Positions 17,755 to 26,228 of a DNA stretch of 64,000 nucleotides are shown piece after piece; positions within the stretch are counted from its first letter, which is position 1; every line of letters starts with the position of its first letter. The notes under the pieces were generated by a model. The model saw nothing but the letters and a program-made list of their open reading frames with translations. It had not been told where the DNA came from and ran no database searches. A program made the position numbers and the translations under genes. Origin of the DNA: Gammaproteobacteria bacterium (GTDB lineage Bacteria; Pseudomonadota; Gammaproteobacteria; Steroidobacterales; Steroidobacteraceae); the NCBI GenBank assembly GCA_016874235.1, contig VGUJ01000003.1, positions 62,001-126,000 of the forward strand, given 5' to 3'.

Positions 17755-18315
17755 TCATTTAATCAAGCGTACGGTCACCTTATTCCAGGCATCGATATCC
17801 GAGACCTCGAATCGAACACCCAACTCTTGGGCATAACCCATGAGCCTCGGTCGCAACCAAATGTCGTGTACCTCGGCATCCGTCATATCGAACTGACCGA
17901 TCTTCCGAGAGATGGCGAGGACCGTCGAAAACGGGAACGTGAATCGACGCAGCCCGGGAGATTCCTCGAGGTCGAGACACAGCTGATAGAACGCGCTGGT
18001 GCGGTCAAACACGCCAGACAGTGCGAGCTCGGGATCGCCCTTCGCCGCCATTTCCGCGCGAATCCGCCGCAGCGTTGGCGTCATACACCGCACGTCGTGC
18101 TCGACGTACTGTTGGCTCAGACCGGCGTTCTTGGCGAACTGCACCGAGTTCAGATGCATCTTCACGAGTGCATCATTCATCTCGTGCTGATACGGCATCG
18201 CATCTTTGAGGGTCCGGATGGCTAAGCCAATGGCCTTACCCAGCTCCTCTTCGCGACCCTCGAACGGTCGACGCGCGGGCAGACTCGTGGTTTCAGTCGT
18301 AACAGCCTCGGACAT
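17755..18315 (-). CDS. Hypothetical protein of unknown family
   Basis: The 186-residue product is cytosolic-looking: no signal peptide or membrane segment, and mostly helix-prone. Recognisable stretches are RRIRAEMAAKGDPELALSG in the middle and MTDAEVHDIWLRPRLMGYA near the C-terminus, but I cannot assign a family. The start ATG has GGGAG 7 bases ahead and was preferred over a longer frame that runs into the divergent promoter region. It is divergent from the Rieske oxygenase and 170 bases upstream of the TonB receptor on the same strand, so it may be a regulatory or accessory component of this cluster. Confidence 0.7.
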   Translation of the reverse strand: MSEAVTTETTSLPARRPFEGREEELGKAIGLAIRTLKDAMPYQHEMNDALVKMHLNSVQFAKNAGLSQQYVEHDVRCMTPTLRRIRAEMAAKGDPELALSGVFDRTSAFYQLCLDLEESPGLRRFTFPFSTVLAISRKIGQFDMTDAEVHDIWLRPRLMGYAQELGVRFEVSDIDAWNKVTVRLIK

Positions 18316-18489
18316 GACGAACTCCCTCTCCAACTCGTTCGTGGTAGCCCGAAACATACACCGCGCCGGCCCTCCCCGGTACCCATCCAACCAGTGGACG
18401 CTTCGGACTTCCCGTACTACGCTCCGTCCCTGGACTATCGTACAAGGGCGCGGATTTCAGCGTTCCTGGTTGGCAGGGAGGTCAATTCG
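18316..18489. promoter_or_regulatory. Divergent intergenic region, Rieske oxygenase / hypothetical gene
   Basis: These 174 bases separate two divergent genes and must hold both promoters. The Rieske ribosome site GGGAGG lies 8 bases before its ATG. GGGAG precedes the opposite start. I did not find a convincing -35/-10 pair or a clear operator palindrome. Confidence 0.45.
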
Positions 18490-19704
18490 ATGTTCATCAA
18501 TTTTTGGTATCCCGTCGTTCGCGCCGAAGACCTCGGCACCACGCCGCAAAAGGTTCGCATTCTTTCGCACGATTTCGTGGTGTTCCGCGACGGCGACGGC
18601 AAGCCGGCGGTTCTTGCCGACACCTGCATTCATCGGGGCGCCTCGCTCTCGGGCGGAAAGTGCAAAGACGATGGCACCGTCCAATGCCCCTACCACGGCT
18701 GGCGCTTCAATCGAGATGGCGTGTGCACACGCATCCCCTCCATCGGCAAGGCGACGAAGCCGCCTCCGCGTGCGCGCGTCGACGCCTACCCCGTTCAAGA
18801 AAAGTACGGCATCGTCTTCGCGTTTCTCGGTGACCTTCCCGAAGAGCAGCGCCCGCCCATCATGCCCGTTGACGAGCACGGCACCGATGAGTGGCGCGCG
18901 ACCCTCGTCACGTTCGACATCAATTACCACTACGAGCGTTCAATCGAGAATGGCCTCGACCCTGCACACAACGAATATGTTCACCCGACACACGGGTACC
19001 AGGGAGAGCGCGAAGATACTTATTTGATGACGGAGCTGCGCCCCCATCAAAACAATCCGTGGGGCTATGGGTTCTTGTCGACCTTTGATGCGCCGCCACT
19101 CAAAAACCCCATCATGCGTCAATTCCGTAAGGAAGGCGGCAAGATGGAGGCGGGTTCAGGCACTTACGGTCCAAACCACATGTGGACCTACATCAACTTT
19201 TCGCCCAAGACGGCGATGCATCAATACATGTTCGAGGCGCCGATCGACGAAAATCGCACGCGTGTCTTCCTGCTCAACCAAAGAAACATCGGCTTCTTCA
19301 AACGAAGCAAGATGGGTTTCATCGGAAAGTACATCAAGCCGAAAATTAATGCGTGGCTCGACAAGAAAATCAATGAACGCAATATGTTCATCGCCTCACA
19401 AGACATCAAGGTCATGAACAACGTCCGACCTACCCTGACACCGCCGTCGCGTGCCAAAGAACTCATGATGCCCGCGGACAAAGTCATCCTTCAGTATCGC
19501 GATAAACTCGACGAGTTCGAAGCGCGCGGCTGGAAGCTCGACGTCGAGACGCTGAAGGCGGCTCGCGCAAAGGGTGACGTCGTGTTCGCCATCCCCTGCC
19601 CGGCACGTCGAGACACGAACACTTGGGTGCTCGACGAAGCGCCGCGACTGCCTGCCAAGTCCTCGTCCTCGCAGGCCACGCTGCAGGCTGCTGGAGGCGG
19701 TTGA
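18490..19704 (+). CDS. Rieske non-heme iron oxygenase, alpha subunit type
   Basis: A 404-residue oxygenase. The Rieske [2Fe-2S] ligands are Cys46-x-His48 (CIHRG) and Cys66-x2-His69 (CPYHGW). The mononuclear iron site is NGLDPAHNEYVHPTH, giving His160 and His165, with Asp305 in SQDIKVM as the likely third ligand and Asp157 as the electron bridge. The start at MFINFWYP was chosen because GGGAGG lies 8 bases ahead; an ATG 32 codons upstream has no ribosome site. Its sequence resembles O-demethylase and ring-hydroxylating types. No ferredoxin or reductase gene is adjacent, so electrons must come from elsewhere. Confidence 0.9.
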   Translation: MFINFWYPVVRAEDLGTTPQKVRILSHDFVVFRDGDGKPAVLADTCIHRGASLSGGKCKDDGTVQCPYHGWRFNRDGVCTRIPSIGKATKPPPRARVDAYPVQEKYGIVFAFLGDLPEEQRPPIMPVDEHGTDEWRATLVTFDINYHYERSIENGLDPAHNEYVHPTHGYQGEREDTYLMTELRPHQNNPWGYGFLSTFDAPPLKNPIMRQFRKEGGKMEAGSGTYGPNHMWTYINFSPKTAMHQYMFEAPIDENRTRVFLLNQRNIGFFKRSKMGFIGKYIKPKINAWLDKKINERNMFIASQDIKVMNNVRPTLTPPSRAKELMMPADKVILQYRDKLDEFEARGWKLDVETLKAARAKGDVVFAIPCPARRDTNTWVLDEAPRLPAKSSSSQATLQAAGGG

Positions 19705-19722
19705 GCTCATCGAGGCGCGGAG

Positions 19723-20322
19723 ATGACCGCGCCTTTCGCTCTGGTGCTCGCGGCCGGCGGATCTCGCCGTTTCGGCTCACCCAAGGCACTCGCCGATTTC
19801 AAGGGCAGGACGCTCATTGAGCTCGCTGTTGAACGTGTTCGCGCAGTCGTCGGCGAGGGGTTCGCTGTGGTCGTCGGAGCGCATGCCGACGACCTACTCT
19901 CGGTCACGGATCTCGCGCCGGCTCAAATCATCCGACGTGAAGACTGGAACTTGGGCCACGCGGCCAGTCTTCGAGATGGCGTCACGCGCACGCCTGATGC
20001 CGCCCGGGGGGTGCTCATCACCCTCGTCGATCAACCGTTGGTGACCGTTGACGATTTACATCGATTGGTCAGCGCCTGGGAGAAAGCGCCGACCTGGGCC
20101 GCTGCGGCAGAGTATGCCGGTGACGACGGCACCGCTCTCATCGGCGCCCCGTGCGTCCTACCGAGAGCTTGGTTTGCATCCGTGAAGGCTCTCCGCGGCG
20201 ATCGTGGGGCAAGCGCCCTACTTCGATCATCTTCGCAAGTGTTACGCGTGCCGATGCCGAGCGCCGCTCACGATATCGATACACCTGAAGATCTCGAGCG
20301 TCTGTCGATACTCGAGGGGTAG
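19723..20322 (+). CDS. MobA-like NTP transferase (MocA/molybdopterin nucleotidyltransferase family)
   Basis: This 199-residue protein has the nucleotidyltransferase fold with the LVLAAGGSRRFGSPKAL nucleotide loop at residues 7-23, and LVDQPLVTVDDL around the metal-binding acid. HDIDTPEDLERL at the end is typical of MocA-like CTP:molybdopterin cytidylyltransferases. These load a nucleotide on molybdopterin for xanthine-dehydrogenase-type enzymes. No molybdoenzyme is in the window. It follows the Rieske gene by 18 bases and may share its transcript. Its last ~185 bases lie antisense to the pilin remnant. Confidence 0.82.
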   Translation: MTAPFALVLAAGGSRRFGSPKALADFKGRTLIELAVERVRAVVGEGFAVVVGAHADDLLSVTDLAPAQIIRREDWNLGHAASLRDGVTRTPDAARGVLITLVDQPLVTVDDLHRLVSAWEKAPTWAAAAEYAGDDGTALIGAPCVLPRAWFASVKALRGDRGASALLRSSSQVLRVPMPSAAHDIDTPEDLERLSILEG

Positions 20323-20515
20323 AGTCCGTTATGGATAGCGCGACGGCGGCGATCGACGTTCGACCGCGGACGACATCGCCGAAGGCCGAGTACACACCGA
20401 TGGTCGCGACCGCGATCAGTGCCACGACGATGATGTACTCGGTCATTCCCTGGCCGACGATACGCCGCCGGCGTGTGTGGTAAGTGAGTATGTTTGGAAC
20501 CTCCCTCGGGGGCAC
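20138..20515 (-). pseudogene. Flp-type (type IVb) pilin remnant
   Basis: The segment VGQGMTEYIIVVALIAVA followed by TIGVYSAFGDVVRGRT is a near-canonical Flp prepilin core: Gly-Gln-Gly-Met-Thr-Glu puts Glu at mature position +5, followed by one helix. Two things suggest decay. A good ribosome site (AGGGAGG) sits 8 bases before an ATA (20489-20491), not an ATG, exactly where the start should be; the only upstream in-frame start is a GTG with no ribosome site. After AAVALS the frame leaves pilin-like sequence and runs about 60 residues antisense into the MobA-like gene. No tad or cpa assembly gene is nearby. The 173 bases from here to the peptidase start hold nothing else I can identify. Confidence 0.65.
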
Positions 20516-20688
20516 CGACGAAATGTCGGCTCGCGCATTCGACCGTAGCCGCCTCTGTGCGGTCTGCCTGTGAATCGCGATACCGCCGCAGAAATGCGCC
20601 CTGCACGGCGTAAACCCGGACGTCCGCCAGAAATGACTGCGCTGTGATTTAATGACCGGACTTCAGCAAGATTCCGGAGTTGTGACCG

Positions 20689-22743
20689 ATGAAACGCGTT
20701 CTCGCCTCACTCTTAGCAACGATCCTCACCTGCAGCGCTGCAGTCGCCGATGAGGGGATGTGGACCTTCGATAACTTTCCGTCCGCTTCCGTAGAAAAAA
20801 CGTATGGAGTTCGCATCGACGGTCCGTGGCTCGATCGAGTGCGCGAGTCGACTGTTCGCCTCGCGGGATGTACTGCCTCGTTCGTCTCGGATGAGGGACT
20901 GATCCTGACGAATCACCACTGCATCGCAGCCTGTCTCGCCGAGAACTCGTCTAAGGATCGAAGCCTCCTCGATGAAGGCTTCGTCGCGCGAGGCAAATCA
21001 ACCGAGATCAAGTGCCCGACGCAATTGGCCGACGTGCTCGTCGCCATGGACAACGTCACGAGCAAGATCGACGCGGCCACGCGAGGCTTGGATGATCGCG
21101 CTGCCAACGATGCTCGGAAGAAAGCGCTGACGGAGCTTGAGCAAACTTGTGAGAAAACGACGGGCAACAAGTGCCAGAGCGTTGCGCTCTACAACGGCGG
21201 CCAGTATTTCATCTACCAGTACAAGCGCTACACGGACATCCGTCTCGTCTTCGCGCCTGAAGCGGGCATTGCAGCGTTTGGTGGAGATCCGGATAACTTC
21301 CAGTTTCCGCGCTGGTGTCTCGATATGGCGCTGCTACGCGCCTACGAGAATGGCAAGCCGGTCAGACCGATCCGTCACTTGAAGGTGAACTTTGAAGGCC
21401 CGAAGGCCGGCGAGTTTGTGCTTGTGTCGGGACACCCGGGCTCAACCGATCGACTACTCACCGTTGCCCAGTTGCAGCAGTTGCGAGAGGTCGATCTGCC
21501 GCCCTCGCTGCTGCGTAGCAACGAACTGCGCGGGCGTTACATCCAGTTTTCGAAGATGAGTGATGACGCCCGACGCATCGTCGAAGACCCCCTCACCGGT
21601 CTCGAGAACGGAATCAAGGTACGCCGTAAGCAGCTCGACGCGCTACTCGATGAAAACATGATGGCGCAGAAGCGTCGTGAGGAGGCCGAGCTACGAGCTA
21701 GAGTTCGCGCCGACCGTGAATTCTCCTCGATGGGTGATCCGTGGGCTGATATCGAGCGAGCGAACGCGATGGCGCGAAACCTCGATACGGAACTGACTTA
21801 CCTCGAGGGTGCTGCGGGTTTCAATAGTCGCTATTTCCGGCTCGCTCGCACGCTCGTGCGTGGCGCCGCCGAGCGAGAGAAGCCCAACACCGAGCGGTTA
21901 CGAGAGTTTACCGACGCGTCTTTGCCCCGAATTCGTCAGCAACTCGCGGCGCCCGTGCCAATCTATCCCGAGCTCGAAAAGTTGACGCTATCTTTTGGTC
22001 TCGAGCGCATGCGCGAGTGGCTGGGCCCCGATCACCCCAACGTACGCAGCTTGCTCGCAAAAGACTCACCCGATACCTTGGCGCAGTCTTTGGTAACGGG
22101 CACGAAGCTCGGCGACCCCGAAGTACGATTGGCCTTGTGGAACGGCGGCACGGCAGCAATCGCCGCCTCGACCGATCCCTTCATTCAGCTCGCTCGCAGC
22201 ATCGACCCTCAAGCTCGCGTGCTTCGCAAGCAATATGAAGACGAAATCGAAGCGCCAATCAGTGTCGCGGAAGAGAAAATCGCGCGTGCTCGATTCAAGC
22301 TGTATGGCACGAACGTCTACCCCGATGCGACCTTCACGCTGCGCCTGAATTACGGCACGGTGCAAGGCTGGGTTGAGAAAGGCCGCCCCGTCGAACCTTT
22401 CACGCGACTGTCGACCGCCTTCGAACGCGCCACCGGTCAGCCGCCCTTCCGCATTCCCGACAGCTGGCAACAAGTGAAGGGGTCCCTCGATCTTTCGACA
22501 CCGGTCAATCTATCGACCAACAACGACATCGTGGGTGGTAACTCGGGCAGTGCCTTGCTCAATGCTCGGGGAGAGGTGGTCGGACTAATGTTCGACGGCA
22601 ACATCCACTCGATCTCGGGCGCCTATTGGTTCGATACGGCCAAGAACCGCTCCATCGCCGTTCATCCGGCGATCATGAAAGAAGCGCTCTCCAAGGTGTA
22701 CCGCGCGGACGATCTGCTGCGCGAGCTCGGCGGAAAGAAATAA
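20689..22743 (+). CDS. S46 family dipeptidyl-peptidase, DPP7-type
   Basis: The 684-residue enzyme begins with a signal peptide ending at VAD, so it is periplasmic or surface-exposed. S46 marks are TNHHC (residues 74-78) holding the catalytic histidine and GGNSGS with Ser619 as nucleophile. Eighteen residues later the motif FDGN puts Gly at the position that is Arg in DPP11 (acidic P1) and Gly in DPP7 (hydrophobic P1). By that rule it releases dipeptides with a non-acidic penultimate residue. It is monocistronic and ends at a large hairpin shared with the convergent cytochrome gene. Confidence 0.9.
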   Translation: MKRVLASLLATILTCSAAVADEGMWTFDNFPSASVEKTYGVRIDGPWLDRVRESTVRLAGCTASFVSDEGLILTNHHCIAACLAENSSKDRSLLDEGFVARGKSTEIKCPTQLADVLVAMDNVTSKIDAATRGLDDRAANDARKKALTELEQTCEKTTGNKCQSVALYNGGQYFIYQYKRYTDIRLVFAPEAGIAAFGGDPDNFQFPRWCLDMALLRAYENGKPVRPIRHLKVNFEGPKAGEFVLVSGHPGSTDRLLTVAQLQQLREVDLPPSLLRSNELRGRYIQFSKMSDDARRIVEDPLTGLENGIKVRRKQLDALLDENMMAQKRREEAELRARVRADREFSSMGDPWADIERANAMARNLDTELTYLEGAAGFNSRYFRLARTLVRGAAEREKPNTERLREFTDASLPRIRQQLAAPVPIYPELEKLTLSFGLERMREWLGPDHPNVRSLLAKDSPDTLAQSLVTGTKLGDPEVRLALWNGGTAAIAASTDPFIQLARSIDPQARVLRKQYEDEIEAPISVAEEKIARARFKLYGTNVYPDATFTLRLNYGTVQGWVEKGRPVEPFTRLSTAFERATGQPPFRIPDSWQQVKGSLDLSTPVNLSTNNDIVGGNSGSALLNARGEVVGLMFDGNIHSISGAYWFDTAKNRSIAVHPAIMKEALSKVYRADDLLRELGGKK

Positions 22744-22751
22744 GATCGAAA

Positions 22752-22800
22752 CCTGAGGTATCGCTCGATCGTGTCAAAACACGTAGAGCGATGCCTCGGG
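22752..22800. terminator. Long hairpin between convergent genes, possible bidirectional terminator
   Basis: Arms at 22752-22766 and 22786-22800 pair over 15 positions with two G-T wobbles. Inside them CGTGT and ACACG (22770-22774, 22779-22783) pair around a CAAA loop. There is no T run on either side, so it may act as a Rho-assisted terminator or 3'-end stabiliser. The right arm lies inside the last codons of the cytochrome gene. Confidence 0.5.
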
Positions 22801-23469
22801 TGCTGAACGAATCATCCAGGCGAGCGCCGCCCCGACGAGCAACGCCAGGATGATTGCAACGCCGAGCCTCGAGCTCGAAATGCGCGCATTTTCTGGGCAG
22901 TTTTCTTCTGATTTTCGACCTGTGATCATGGGCAGAATCAGATTCTCTTTTCGAACCCAAAGATAAAAGAGCGCCGCCGCGACATGGATCGCGACGGCGG
23001 CCACAATCCAATCGAACAGTTGCTTATGCAGCGTCGTGAGACGGTCGCTGGTCTCAATGGTGACGTACCCAAACAGAGGGCCCGTTTCGAATACTTGGTC
23101 ATTGGCGAATAGTCCGGTGATGGCCTGCGTGAGTAGCATGCCCAACATCGCGAGAATCATTAGCGCACCGAGCGGATTGTGTCCGACCGATTTCGCCTCG
23201 CCCCCCCGAAGATAGTCGATGATCGTCTTAGGTCCGCGCACGAATTGCGAGAAGCGCGCATGTCGCGTACCCAAAAAGCCCCAAAGTATCCGAGTGACCA
23301 CCAGCACGATCACGGCATAACCGAACCGAATATGCCAAACGAACCAGTCGCCTTCGAGTTCACGCGTCAGCCACGATCCGATGACCGATACGAGTAAAGA
23401 CCAGTGAATGATCCTGACGGGAAGATCCCAAACCAGGGCGTTGTTCGCCTTGTCTGACGTCGTATTCAT
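22774..23469 (-). CDS. Cytochrome b561-like membrane protein
   Basis: This 231-residue protein has the HydC/cytochrome b561 layout: WDLPVRIIHWSLL at the start, WHIRFGYAVIVLVVTRILWGF, an NPLGALMILAMLGMLLTQAITGLF helix and LHKQLFDWIVAAVAIHVAAALFY. Conserved histidines in these helices are probable b-heme ligands. A fifth C-terminal helix precedes a short tail. It should move electrons in the inner membrane, usually from quinol or to a soluble c-type cytochrome. It is the last gene of the lptF-lptG-VOC series, 16 bases after the VOC gene. The start was moved to the ATG before NTTSDK to avoid overlap. Confidence 0.83.
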   Translation of the reverse strand: MNTTSDKANNALVWDLPVRIIHWSLLVSVIGSWLTRELEGDWFVWHIRFGYAVIVLVVTRILWGFLGTRHARFSQFVRGPKTIIDYLRGGEAKSVGHNPLGALMILAMLGMLLTQAITGLFANDQVFETGPLFGYVTIETSDRLTTLHKQLFDWIVAAVAIHVAAALFYLWVRKENLILPMITGRKSEENCPENARISSSRLGVAIILALLVGAALAWMIRSAPEASLYVF

Positions 23470-23485
23470 CGCATCCCCGCTCGCT

Positions 23486-23953
23486 CTACTCGTGTCGCTC
23501 GTTGTACTCAATGAAAAAATCATCCGGATCCCACAGCGAGAGTGACGTCATCGCGATCATCCTCCCGTCAGCGCCGCGAACCTCGAATCGGTGGGGTGCC
23601 GCATGAATACGGGCGCCGAAGGCGACTGCACGCTGATGGACGACATCGACATCGCTACCTTGCATGACGAACACGGTATCGCCGATGCCGAGTTTCGTTC
23701 GAGCCGTCGGTTCGGGCAGCCGCGGCTCGATAAACTCGAGCAAGCCGATCATGCCGATCACGGGATCCTCCGACTTCATGATGACGAGCCGCGTCGTGTC
23801 CCCTTTTGATCCTGCAGCAAGACCGACTCCGGAGAGCATGATTTTATCGTCATACCAAATTGAGAGGCCGAGGACATCGCGGTAAAACGCGATTGACCGG
23901 CTGAGGTCACGAACGATCAACGTCATTCGCTTGACGAGCGGTGGCGTACTCAT
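23486..23953 (-). CDS. VOC (glyoxalase/bleomycin resistance) superfamily protein
   Basis: The 155-residue protein has two beta-alpha-beta-beta-beta units of the VOC fold: VKRMTLIVRDLSRSIAFYRDVLGL at the start and SLWDPDDFFIEY with the terminal metal-binding acid at the end. Members bind a divalent metal and act as dioxygenases, isomerases or resistance proteins. The substrate cannot be inferred. The start overlaps the lptG stop by 4 bases (ATGA), so it is expressed with the LPS-export permeases, though a functional link is not obvious. Confidence 0.83.
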   Translation of the reverse strand: MSTPPLVKRMTLIVRDLSRSIAFYRDVLGLSIWYDDKIMLSGVGLAAGSKGDTTRLVIMKSEDPVIGMIGLLEFIEPRLPEPTARTKLGIGDTVFVMQGSDVDVVHQRAVAFGARIHAAPHRFEVRGADGRMIAMTSLSLWDPDDFFIEYNERHE

Positions 23954-25026
23954 CGAGTTCGATGAATGAGCCATAGCGCAGCCGCACCCATCAACGCGGT
24001 GGGCAGCCAGGCGAACAATGCGGGATTTCCCTCAAATACGACCGCACCACTCTCGAGCATTCTTTGAATCAGAAAGAATCCGATTCCTAGAATGAGCCCA
24101 AGAGCGACCCGAGCCCCCGCGCCGCTGGCACGCAGCGATCCGAAGACGAATGGCAGTGCAAGCAAAACGGCGAATACCGGCGCAAGAGTCCGAGCGATCC
24201 TCGACCAAAATGCGAACCGAGGCTCGCGCGAATCGAGTGAATTCGCTTCGAGGTGCACGATCATGCTCCGCAACGCCCTCGTCGGCAGTTGCGACGGCGA
24301 TGATGCCGCGATACCCAAGAACTCCGCGGTGACATTCGAGTCGAGAGTTCGTCTTGCAGCGCGACTGCTTGAGATCTGTTCATTATCAAAACGTGTTTCG
24401 GCATATTGCTCGAGGGACCATGATCCCGCCCCTCCCGATTTTGCACTCACGGCACGACCCATCGCGCGCAGTCGGCCATCATCCGCCAATTCATAGACCA
24501 TCATTCCACCGAACTGTAATTCTCCCGTCTGACGCTCAACGTTGACGAGGAGATTGCCGTCGCGTACCCATGCGTCACCGGACCCGGCGACACTGACGTC
24601 ATTAACTTTGGCAAAGGCTTTTTGTTGCCGCGCATACTGCTCGAGAGGGGGTGCGATCACCTCACCGATCAGTGCCCCAAGAAAAGCCAGGAGCAGTCCC
24701 GCGAACGCCACTGGACGGGCCACTCGCCAGACCGACAACCCCGACGTCCGCAGGACGATCAGCTCGCTACCTCGAGCCAAATTGCCAAGGCCAATCAGCG
24801 CACCGATCAGTGCACTAATGGGCAGCAACTCCCAGCCTTGTTGAGGAAGATTCAGCGCCACAAAGTGCAGCGCTGCGAGGGTTGTATAACGACCGACGCC
24901 AATATCGTCCTGCTGTTCGATCAATAAAAACAGACCGCCCAGCGATAGCAGCACCAGCACCACCATCCCAACGCCCATGAGCACGCTGCGAAAAATATAA
25001 CGATCGAGTACGCCAAAAGCGTTCAT
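23950..25026 (-). CDS. lptG: LPS export ABC transporter permease LptG
   Basis: A 358-residue YjgP/YjgQ-family permease. Membrane helices flank a periplasmic jellyroll domain; typical segments are LDRYIFRSVLMG at the start, GSELIVLRTSGLSVWRV after the third helix, and a C-terminal helix set ending WLIHRTR. With LptF and the LptB ATPase it extracts lipopolysaccharide from the inner membrane and passes it to LptC/LptA. It follows lptF with a 4-base overlap, the usual gene pair. LptB and LptC are not in the window. Confidence 0.95.
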   Translation of the reverse strand: MNAFGVLDRYIFRSVLMGVGMVVLVLLSLGGLFLLIEQQDDIGVGRYTTLAALHFVALNLPQQGWELLPISALIGALIGLGNLARGSELIVLRTSGLSVWRVARPVAFAGLLLAFLGALIGEVIAPPLEQYARQQKAFAKVNDVSVAGSGDAWVRDGNLLVNVERQTGELQFGGMMVYELADDGRLRAMGRAVSAKSGGAGSWSLEQYAETRFDNEQISSSRAARRTLDSNVTAEFLGIAASSPSQLPTRALRSMIVHLEANSLDSREPRFAFWSRIARTLAPVFAVLLALPFVFGSLRASGAGARVALGLILGIGFFLIQRMLESGAVVFEGNPALFAWLPTALMGAAALWLIHRTR

Positions 25027-26129
25027 GACGCCCTCAGGGGGAGCGGCCTATCTTGATGACGGAGACGCGCACGAAGATCAGGGAGCACAATCAATGAAAG
25101 CGTTAACACAACGACGAAGGCATGAACCCACCACAAACCAAGCACAGCCGGAATCTGCCCCTTCGCCATCCAGACCTTTACCGCCGAGGCAAGACTGAAG
25201 TAAATGAAGTACACGACGATTGCGAGCCATACACGCGCATAGCGCCCTTGCCGTGGTCGAAGACGGGACATGGGCACTGCGAGCATGGCGAGCACGAACA
25301 CCATGAGAGGAGTCGCCATACGCCAGTGCAGCTCGGCACGAAGCGCCGGATTATCGGACCGCAACAAGCTGAGCGTAGGAGTCGCGTCGAGTTCTCCAGA
25401 TCGCGCGCCCACCGGCGGGATACGAACGGGAATCACATTCGTCGCGAATCGCACGATTCGAAATTCGCGCGACCCGGGTACACCCTCATAGCGCTCGCCC
25501 TCGTACAACGTGAGCTGATGCAGATCGCCGTCGGCGGACACTTCGTGTCGCGCCCGGGCCGCTACGGCAATCTCGTAGCGACTTTCTCGAACACGCTTGA
25601 CGAACACACGCTCGAGCGTGCCGTCAGACGACACTGAGGTTGCGTAGAGAACAACCGAGCCGCCACCGAAGCTACGAAATCGTCCCGGGGTGATCGGCGC
25701 AAACTCTCCGGCTTGAAGCGCGCTCGCACGTAACGCCTCGACTCGAGCCGCGGCCGACGGCGCGCCGATGAGGGTGAGCCAGGCGACGAGTATCGCCACG
25801 GCGAGCGCGATCAGGGCGATGGGCGCATGAATGCGCCAACGATCGACGCCGCACGCGAGCACCGCCGTCATTTCACTGTCGTGATAAAGGCGTCCGAGCG
25901 CCACGACCACCCCCAGCAACAACCCTATGGGCAGGAGGACAGCGAGATTGGACAAGGTTCCAAAGCCGACCAGCTCCAAAACCACGCCACGAGGAAACCC
26001 CTGCTCCGCTGCCCGCGCCAAAACCGAAGCCAATTGATTGGTCAACAGGATGACGAGCAGCACCCCAGTGACTCCCAGCCAGGCACCGAGAGTCTCTTTC
26101 AGGATGTATCGGGACAGGATGTGGGGCAC
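25023..26129 (-). CDS. lptF: LPS export ABC transporter permease LptF
   Basis: The 368-residue partner of LptG, with the same helices-jellyroll-helices layout. Family segments are LSRYILKETLGAWLG, the VALGRLYHDSEMTAVLACGVDRW coupling-helix region and PGRFRSFGGGSVVLYA in the periplasmic domain. It starts 99 bases from the divergent pepA, the standard arrangement in gammaproteobacteria. The first gene of a four-gene minus-strand unit (lptF, lptG, VOC, cytochrome b). Confidence 0.95.
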   Translation of the reverse strand: MPHILSRYILKETLGAWLGVTGVLLVILLTNQLASVLARAAEQGFPRGVVLELVGFGTLSNLAVLLPIGLLLGVVVALGRLYHDSEMTAVLACGVDRWRIHAPIALIALAVAILVAWLTLIGAPSAAARVEALRASALQAGEFAPITPGRFRSFGGGSVVLYATSVSSDGTLERVFVKRVRESRYEIAVAARARHEVSADGDLHQLTLYEGERYEGVPGSREFRIVRFATNVIPVRIPPVGARSGELDATPTLSLLRSDNPALRAELHWRMATPLMVFVLAMLAVPMSRLRPRQGRYARVWLAIVVYFIYFSLASAVKVWMAKGQIPAVLGLWWVHAFVVVLTLSLIVLPDLRARLRHQDRPLPLRAS

Positions 26130-26228
26130 GGCCTGGCTTCCCCGGAACGCCGGGATTGGGAAAACGATAGAATGTTACGGTAACTCACGCGGTTCGTGGT
26201 GCAGGTACGCACCCATTCGGAGGTCAGC

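Noticed and set aside
17585-17758. 58-residue N-terminal extension of the TonB receptor
   Set aside because: The signal peptide begins at the internal ATG and the extension runs into the promoter region.
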